Origin: a bacterium ADurb.Bin374
Lineage (GTDB): Bacteria > Riflebacteria > Ozemobacteria > Ozemobacterales > Ozemobacteraceae
Direction: 5' to 3'
DNA: 9,232 nt
NCBI GenBank assembly: GCA_002068715.1
Contig: MWAR01000503.1
Location: 1 to 9,232 of the forward strand
This document shows, piece by piece, positions 4,999 to 9,232 of this stretch; the first letter of the stretch is position 1, and every line of letters begins with the position of its first letter. A program made the translations under genes and the position numbers. The notes under the pieces were generated by a model. It was not told the origin of the DNA, did not search any database, and was given only the letters and a program-made list of their open reading frames with translations.

Positions 4999-7343
4999 AT
5001 TCATTCTGTCCACCTGCCTCGACGACAGCTTCCGGGCGCAAGGGCTCGGCGATCGTCATCGCCCTTGGTCTCGGATTCGTTCTCCTGATCGTCATTGCAT
5101 CGCTCAGATCGTTCACCTCGTATCGCGTCCAGAACACGATCATGGAAAACAGGAATCTCAAGGCCCTGGCGCTGGCCGAAGCCGGCATTTCCTTCGCCAT
5201 GACGGAACTGAGCCTGAACAGCTCGTTCAGGACCCACAAGGTCAAGATCGATTCGGCCCAGAAACAGCTGGTCTGGGACAACGACAACCTCCCCGAATGG
5301 CAACCGTCCATCGCGAACGACAGCGACTTCTCCTTCGCGCAGCAGAACACCTCTGGAAAAGGCTCGTATCAGGGCACGCTCGGCGACGGGCAGTTCCGGT
5401 TCCGCGTCGGCCTGGTCGAGTATGAGGACGACGAGCGGACGAAGAACATCGATGAGAGCAAGTGCTTTTTCAAGATCGATTCGATGGGCCGGGTCGGAGA
5501 TACGATGCGAAGTATCTCTTGCGTGGCGCAGCGCCGGTTCCCAGGCCGCGAGTTTCTGATGTTCGACATGGAGTTCCTCTCGATCGTGTATGGCGAACCC
5601 GGTCAGAACAACGTGAACAAGTTCTCTACCGGCAATCTCTATGGTCACAACGGCGTCGAAATCGGGCAGATCCTGATGGATGGACATAGCCCCTGCACTC
5701 CGGGAACGAAGCAGGAACTGTTCGACATGCACAGCATCATCAGCGGAGCTGGCGGAATTTTCTTCTGGCAGCCGACGAAGGTCACCTTCCGCGCACGCCC
5801 CGGCATGCCCGAAGAGACGGTCACGATGCCGCAAAGCAACATTCCATTCCCGCAGCATGGCACGTATTCGTCGGGTGAAGGCGAAAAATACGGCGAGGTC
5901 CCCGAGGAAATCCGTGGGAAAACCCCGACGATTCCCGACACGATGAAAGAAAAACTCAAAGGCCGCCTGCTGGATAAAAATTCTCAGATCAGCCTTTCTC
6001 CCGGCGAGCCGAGATTCGGCGATCTCAAAAAGCAGGCCCAGAACGGCGGCTATATTCCCGAGAACGACGGATCGAATCCCGCACAGGCCTACAAGGTCCC
6101 TGCCGGCTGGGCGCCTTCCAGCGGGAACTCGGTCGATGCGCGCATCCTCGATTTCGGAACGGGGCTTCGCAAGGGAAACGTGACGCTTCCGGCGAATTTC
6201 AACGGCGTGATCTACTCCGACACGAACCTCGTCATCAAGGGGAATCCGCCGCGCGACGTCAATATCGTTTCGAAAAAGAGCGTCTTCGTCGCCGGCGATT
6301 TCAACCAGCGAAACAACAAATCCAAGAAAGAGGAAAAATACAGCTTTCCCCAGGATTACGAGCAGAACGCCCTCCTCAGCGACGATTACAAGGAAAACTC
6401 CAGAAAACTGCTGACCGACGACCTGAACGCAGGCACGAACCCGGACGACCCGGGCAATTACAAGCATCATTTCGCCGCGAAGGTCATTGCGAACGAGCGC
6501 GTGGTCTACGATTACCGGAGCCCTGCCGACTGTTTCGAAAACGAAATGTACCCCGTCATGAAATTCGCCCTCGCGAAGGAGTTCATGCCCGCGGCGGATG
6601 CCGAAACGAGCATGCTCACCCACGCCGGTGACGGGAAAATCACGGCCGACCTGAGCGACAAGGAAGCCACGAAAAATAAAATAGCTTCATATTTTGAAAA
6701 GTTCCCCCTCGCGGACGAAAGGGATGATGTCCCCGAAAAGGCCCAAGAGCAGACTATCGCCCAGAAATTCGCAGACAAATTCAATACGGCTGACGGGGTA
6801 AGCGAAGCCGACTTCGAAAAATTCTGCAACGAAGAACTCTGGCCGGCTCACAGGGCGGGATACGAAGCGTATGTCCTGTCTGAAAACAACGGGGTGTACA
6901 AGCTTTTCAACAAGCTCCTGGAAAAAGTCGAGGGGAAACCGGACAAGGATGACGACTACCTGTATTTCCCCGAGATGACGACGAACGGCATCTTCCAGAG
7001 TTGCGGTGTCCGTTCGAATATTTTTTATATGGGCCCTGATTATAGCAAGCGATATGACGAGATCGGCCGCTCTCCCTCCTGTCAGGCAGCAGGGGTGGGA
7101 CGCCCGTATTGCACGATGGAACAGATGGTTCACCGGCTATACGGCTCCGAAGTCCGTTATGCCACGAACAAGACCCTTGCGAGAATAACCGGCCCGTCCT
7201 ATCGGCCGCCCACCCGCAGAAAGCTGTATGATCCGACGCTTCCCTCTCTCGACATCGGCGATGCGAGCGGCGACATGGCCGCGTTCGTGATCCTAACCTG
7301 GAAAGATCTGCGCGCCGCGCCCGACGAGTTCACGAATTTCTGA
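4995..7343 (+). CDS. Very large PilX/GspK-like minor pilin, probable tip protein
   Basis: 782 residues, more than twice the usual PilX or GspK length. The N-terminus looks like a PilX-type prepilin: leader to Gly17, Ser18 at +1, hydrophobic helix about 18-37, then Leu-Ala-Leu-Ala-Glu-Ala-Gly (58-64), the classic PilX_N helix motif. There is no Glu at +5, as in GspK and PilX, which fits a subunit placed first at the fibre tip. The remainder (about 80-782) is soluble and polar. At 402-438 a beta-rich stretch, Gly-Val-Ile-Tyr-Ser-Asp, Ile-Lys-Gly-Asn-Pro-Pro, Val-Ala-Gly-Asp-Phe-Asn, resembles the beta-helix-like segment I associate with large PilX-type proteins; a charged, disorder-like insert follows (about 439-491). 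Residues 540-680 look helical and acidic. I see no helix-hairpin-helix of GspK and no catalytic motif. Last gene of the operon; a stem-loop follows 30 bases after the stop. Confidence 0.85.
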   Translation: MNSFCPPASTTASGRKGSAIVIALGLGFVLLIVIASLRSFTSYRVQNTIMENRNLKALALAEAGISFAMTELSLNSSFRTHKVKIDSAQKQLVWDNDNLPEWQPSIANDSDFSFAQQNTSGKGSYQGTLGDGQFRFRVGLVEYEDDERTKNIDESKCFFKIDSMGRVGDTMRSISCVAQRRFPGREFLMFDMEFLSIVYGEPGQNNVNKFSTGNLYGHNGVEIGQILMDGHSPCTPGTKQELFDMHSIISGAGGIFFWQPTKVTFRARPGMPEETVTMPQSNIPFPQHGTYSSGEGEKYGEVPEEIRGKTPTIPDTMKEKLKGRLLDKNSQISLSPGEPRFGDLKKQAQNGGYIPENDGSNPAQAYKVPAGWAPSSGNSVDARILDFGTGLRKGNVTLPANFNGVIYSDTNLVIKGNPPRDVNIVSKKSVFVAGDFNQRNNKSKKEEKYSFPQDYEQNALLSDDYKENSRKLLTDDLNAGTNPDDPGNYKHHFAAKVIANERVVYDYRSPADCFENEMYPVMKFALAKEFMPAADAETSMLTHAGDGKITADLSDKEATKNKIASYFEKFPLADERDDVPEKAQEQTIAQKFADKFNTADGVSEADFEKFCNEELWPAHRAGYEAYVLSENNGVYKLFNKLLEKVEGKPDKDDDYLYFPEMTTNGIFQSCGVRSNIFYMGPDYSKRYDEIGRSPSCQAAGVGRPYCTMEQMVHRLYGSEVRYATNKTLARITGPSYRPPTRRKLYDPTLPSLDIGDASGDMAAFVILTWKDLRAAPDEFTNF

Positions 7344-7373
7344 GTAGCCGACCTATCCCCTCCGTACATGGCA

Positions 7374-7400
7374 AACCGGATGGATTCCATCCATCCGGTT
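7374..7400 (+). terminator. Perfect 11-bp stem-loop after the pilin operon
   Basis: AACCGGATGGA (7374-7384) and TCCATCCGGTT (7390-7400) are exact reverse complements around a five-base loop TTCCA. It begins 30 bases after the stop of the PilX-like gene. No T-run follows (next bases GCGCTGG), so it is not a canonical intrinsic terminator; it may stabilise the 3' end of the operon transcript or work with Rho. As a palindrome it could also be a protein-binding site. Confidence 0.5.
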
Positions 7401-7423
7401 GCGCTGGATATCCTGACGCTCCG

Positions 7424-7441
7424 AGTTCAGACGAAGTTCAG
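7424..7441 (+). promoter_or_regulatory. Tandem 7-bp direct repeat with 4-bp spacer
   Basis: AGTTCAG occurs at 7424-7430 and again at 7435-7441, separated by ACGA. The 11-bp period puts both copies on one face of the helix. This is the geometry of PhoB/OmpR-type winged-helix response regulator sites, although the bases are not the enterobacterial pho box. It lies about 390 bases upstream of the next plus-strand gene, far for an activator of that gene, so function is unproven. Confidence 0.25.
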
Positions 7442-7451
7442 GACACCATTT

Positions 7452-7489
7452 CCCCGCGGAGCGCCTCTTAGCGTCCCCGCACCCAGGGG
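7452..7489. ncRNA. Possible structured segment (nested inverted repeats)
   Basis: GCGG-A-GCGC (7456-7464) can pair with GCGT-CC-CCGC (7471-7480) around a CTCTTA loop, and CCCC (7452-7455) can pair with GGGG (7486-7489) outside it. In a GC-rich stretch such folding may arise by chance. It overlaps the stop of the small minus-strand ORF. I could not match it to a known RNA class. Confidence 0.15.
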
Positions 7490-7581
7490 CCATTCGTGCG
7501 GCACGGAACATGAGCGTTCGTCGATTCCCACAACGGCGTTTCGGCCACCCGGGGTTTTGCGATCATCCGTGTTCGCACCAT
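7468..7581 (-). CDS. Candidate 37-residue small protein with strong ribosome binding site
   Basis: ATG (complement of 7579-7581) is preceded by AAGGAGG (complement of 7589-7595) with an ideal 7-base spacer, the best Shine-Dalgarno in this gap. The frame runs 37 codons to TAA. The predicted peptide is basic (Arg-rich), with two Trp and one Cys, no membrane helix and no signal peptide. No family is recognised. A hairpin (7608-7630) lies just upstream on this strand. The ribosome binding site is the only positive evidence, and a chance match in a purine-rich stretch is possible. Confidence 0.22.
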   Translation of the reverse strand: MVRTRMIAKPRVAETPLWESTNAHVPCRTNGPWVRGR

Positions 7582-7607
7582 ATACCTGCCTCCTTGTTTT
7601 CGGGCCG

Positions 7608-7630
7608 GGAGGGGGGTTATCCCCAACTCC
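7608..7630. repeat. GC-rich inverted repeat
   Basis: GGAG (7608-7611) and GGGG (7613-7616) can pair with CTCC (7627-7630) and CCCC (7621-7624) around a TTAT loop, with a small internal mismatch. Read on the minus strand it would fall in the leader of the small ORF, about 13 bases before its AAGGAGG. No T-run follows on either strand. Confidence 0.3.
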
Positions 7631-7682
7631 TTATCTCTATGATTAACATCGTCAGAACCTCCACCCGACTTTCACCCGATAA

Positions 7683-7703
7683 TTTCAAGTTTTTCTATTG
7701 AAA
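7683..7703. repeat. Short inverted repeat TTTCAA / TTGAAA
   Basis: TTTCAA at 7683-7688 and TTGAAA at 7698-7703 are exact inverted copies, with 15 bases between half-site starts. It lies just upstream of the candidate promoter at 7713-7741, a position suitable for an operator. The half-sites are short and AT-rich, so chance is a real alternative. Confidence 0.2.
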
Positions 7704-7712
7704 CGACTCCTT

Positions 7713-7741
7713 TTCGCATCTGTTCTTTCGTTTTCTATCAT
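7713..7741 (+). promoter_or_regulatory. Candidate promoter for the GT-C-like gene
   Basis: TTCGCA (7713-7718) and TATCAT (7736-7741) are separated by 17 bases and match four and five of six consensus positions. Transcription would start near 7748, giving a leader of about 84 bases. A closer TATTAT at 7816-7821 lacks a -35 and would leave almost no leader. An A/T-rich AAAAGA/TCTTTT hairpin at 7751-7765 lies in the leader. Confidence 0.3.
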
Positions 7742-7831
7742 GAATAGCTGAAAAGAAAATCTTTTTTTGCGCCTGATCATCCACCAAATCGATGTCGCAC
7801 TTTCTCTACGGTCCGTATTATCATCCGAGGT

Positions 7832-9232
7832 ATGGATACCACCCGTCCGGGGTTGTCTTCGGTCCTCCGAGAGGCTCTTTCCCACAGGGCCGGCCGCCTC
7901 GCTTTCCTGATACTCTGGCTTCTGCTGCACATCTTTTTCCGCACATCCTTTTTCAATGATTGCGGCACCTATTCCCATACGATGTACGGAAACGTCATTA
8001 TTCAGGAGAGAAGCCTGATCAGGACCGATCCGTTCACTTGCTCCCGGCATGGCCACCCCTGGATCGCCCAGCAGTGGCTGAGCGAAGTCGGAATGGCGCT
8101 GCTGGGCATGATCGGCGGGTTCGACACCCTGCTTCTGGCCGCCACGCTCCTGACGGCACTCACGCTCACGGGCATCTGGATCAGGCTGTATAACGCGGGA
8201 ATGCATCTTCTGATCACGGTTCTTATAATGGCCATGGTTTTTTCGGCCGCCACGATGCAGTTTCTCATCAGGCCCCTTCTCATCACGATGGCCGCGCTCG
8301 CGGTTCTTTTCTCGATGCTGGTCGATGTCGAGGCCGGCCGACGCCAACCCAGCCATCTTCTCCTCCTCCTCCCCATGTTCTGGATATGGGCGAACAGTCA
8401 CGGCGGGTATCTCGCAGGCATCGGAACACTCGGGCTGGCTGTTTTCGGCTGGACCGTCATGCGTCTGGCGAGCGCCCCCACCCCGCTTTCCTCACCACGC
8501 AGAGTTTTCATCGCCTGGTCATCTATCTTTTTGGCCTGCGCCATGTCGTTTCTCGGTCCGTATGGAATCGAGCTCCCGATGACATGGGACACGATCATGG
8601 ACTCATCGGAAGTCAAAACCCTGATCATCGAGCATTTGCCCCTCTATACATCACCCGACGGTATCGTTCCGATCTTCCTGTTCCTGGGGTATCTCGCATT
8701 TCTGGTAAAATTCGCGGAACGTCCTCTGAGAATGACCTGGCTCATTCCCATTGTATGGTTTCTCCTGGCGTGGAGCCGCGTGCGCAATGCGCCGTTGTTC
8801 GCAATCACGGCCGCCATTGCGTTTGCCGAGATGTATGCCCGTTCATCCCTGTTGAACCGCGTTGCGGAGACAAAGCCGCTCTATGGTCTAGCGAAAGACC
8901 GGCTCCCCGCCAAGCTTCCGATCAGAACTGCGACCGTTCTTCTTCTCGCCGGCTTCTGGCTTCAGGCGAGCGGTTCCGCGATGCCGCTTCTCGGAACAGG
9001 GTGGGCGAAGCCCGATCATGCGCGCTGGCCGTTCGAACTCGTCCCGGCCATCCGTTCGTTTGCAGAGAGAAAGGCGCCGAACAAGGCGGTGTTCACCGAG
9101 TTCAATCTCGGCTCCTGGGCGGTCGGGATCGATTCCCGCCTGCGCGTCACGATCGACGACCGATGCGAGCTGTTCGGCGACCGGCTCATGCGGGAGCATT
9201 ACGAATCGGCTTCGGACACCCGGCTTATCGCC
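7832..9232 (+). CDS. GT-C-like polytopic membrane protein (partial, runs off window)
   Basis: 467 codons to the window edge with no stop. Roughly ten hydrophobic segments are visible between residues 22 and 385. Landmarks: a short N-terminal tail and first helix (22-37); a first external loop with Asn-Asp-Cys-Gly (42-45) and Arg-Thr-Asp-Pro-Phe-Thr then Pro-Trp-Ile-Ala-Gln-Gln-Trp-Leu-Ser-Glu (64-85); Arg-Pro-Leu-Leu-Ile-Thr (147-152); Trp-Ala-Asn-Ser-His-Gly-Gly (186-192); Arg-Asn-Ala-Pro-Leu-Phe-Ala-Ile (318-325). A soluble domain starts near 390, with Ile-Asp-Asp-Arg-Cys-Glu-Leu-Phe-Gly-Asp (441-450). This matches a widespread, mostly unnamed family that looks like GT-C glycosyltransferases (polyprenyl-phosphate-sugar-dependent, acidic residue in the first loop). 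The ATG has GAGG only one base upstream, a poor spacing, but there is no better in-frame start after TAG at 7745. Substrate unknown. Confidence 0.75.
   Translation, partial: MDTTRPGLSSVLREALSHRAGRLAFLILWLLLHIFFRTSFFNDCGTYSHTMYGNVIIQERSLIRTDPFTCSRHGHPWIAQQWLSEVGMALLGMIGGFDTLLLAATLLTALTLTGIWIRLYNAGMHLLITVLIMAMVFSAATMQFLIRPLLITMAALAVLFSMLVDVEAGRRQPSHLLLLLPMFWIWANSHGGYLAGIGTLGLAVFGWTVMRLASAPTPLSSPRRVFIAWSSIFLACAMSFLGPYGIELPMTWDTIMDSSEVKTLIIEHLPLYTSPDGIVPIFLFLGYLAFLVKFAERPLRMTWLIPIVWFLLAWSRVRNAPLFAITAAIAFAEMYARSSLLNRVAETKPLYGLAKDRLPAKLPIRTATVLLLAGFWLQASGSAMPLLGTGWAKPDHARWPFELVPAIRSFAERKAPNKAVFTEFNLGSWAVGIDSRLRVTIDDRCELFGDRLMREHYESASDTRLIA

Larger units (their letters stand above)
7344..7831. other. 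488-base gap without a convincing long gene
   Basis: Every plus-strand frame here gives only low-complexity, Pro/Arg/Ser-rich translations without recognisable motifs. The first half is GC-rich and dense in short inverted repeats; the second half (about 7640-7770) becomes T-rich, as expected upstream of a gene. Individual elements (stem-loops, direct repeat, candidate promoter, small minus-strand ORF) are listed separately. No known riboswitch, tRNA or 6S-like structure was recognised by eye. A remnant of a decayed gene is possible. Confidence 0.6.

Noticed and set aside
5001..6623. 540-codon open frame on the minus strand
   Set aside because: It lies fully opposite the PilX-like gene, is rich in Arg/Val/Asp/Leu in the way antisense frames of GC-rich genes are, and has no recognisable motif, while the plus frame has clear pilin features.
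3851..7343. Complete type II secretion or type IV pilus locus
   Set aside because: Only minor pilin-like genes are present; no ATPase, platform protein, secretin, peptidase or major pilin is in the window.
7368..7646. 92-codon plus-strand frame in the gap
   Set aside because: It reads through the perfect stem-loop, is Pro/Arg/Ser-rich without motifs, and lacks a ribosome binding site.
7400..7700. Known riboswitch or small RNA in the gap
   Set aside because: Neither strand showed core motifs of cyclic-di-GMP, cobalamin, TPP or similar riboswitches, and the hairpins seen do not form a recognised class.
7685..8401. 238-codon minus-strand frame
   Set aside because: Mostly opposite the GT-C-like gene; its composition (Arg, Glu, Gln, His-rich) is that of an antisense to membrane helices.

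Overview
The window looks like a chromosomal segment from a Gram-negative (diderm) bacterium of moderately high GC content. By eye it is in the mid to upper 50s percent; I did not compute it. The evidence for an outer membrane is the first gene, an exported TPR protein ending in a predicted outer-membrane beta-barrel with a terminal Phe, together with pseudopilins of the type II secretion / type IV pilus kind. The gene set (MEMO-family protein, divergent NamZ/DUF1343, large PilX-like protein, GT-C-like membrane protein) suggests a poorly sampled lineage rather than a model proteobacterium. I cannot name the taxon from sequence alone. No transposase, integrase, CRISPR array, tRNA or rRNA was seen.

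Layout. Positions 1-70 may carry the last codons of an upstream gene, coupled by a TGATG junction to a TPR/beta-barrel outer-membrane protein (70-1428, +). Converging on it with a 4-base gap is a minus-strand pair: a MEMO-family protein (1682-2524) followed 12 bases later by a 78-residue two-helix membrane protein resembling the small 'bacteriophage holin' family (1433-1669). An 85-base divergent gap (2525-2609) holds a perfect TATAAT box and separates this pair from the main plus-strand operon.

Main operon (2610-7343, +): a secreted NamZ/DUF1343-family protein, then three minor-pilin-like proteins in the order PilV/GspI-like, PilW/GspJ-like and PilX/GspK-like. NamZ to the first pilin and the second to the third pilin are joined by ATGA stop/start overlaps, so the four genes are probably co-translated. 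The third pilin is very large (782 residues) and lacks the usual Glu at +5, as expected for a tip-capping pilin. No ATPase, platform protein, prepilin peptidase or major pilin is present, so the assembly machine must be encoded elsewhere.

After the operon there is an approximately 490-base stretch without a clear gene (7344-7831). It contains a perfect 11-bp stem-loop, a 7-bp direct repeat with 4-bp spacing, further potential hairpins and one small minus-strand ORF with a strong ribosome binding site. A polytopic membrane protein of the GT-C-like type (7832 to the window end) follows and is cut off by the window edge.

The most notable signal is the pairing of a divergent NamZ-like protein, apparently lacking the family's Pro-Glu-His-Gly motif, with a tip-pilin trio that includes an unusually large PilX-like protein. 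A cell-wall-linked envelope apparatus is an inference; no single gene proves it.
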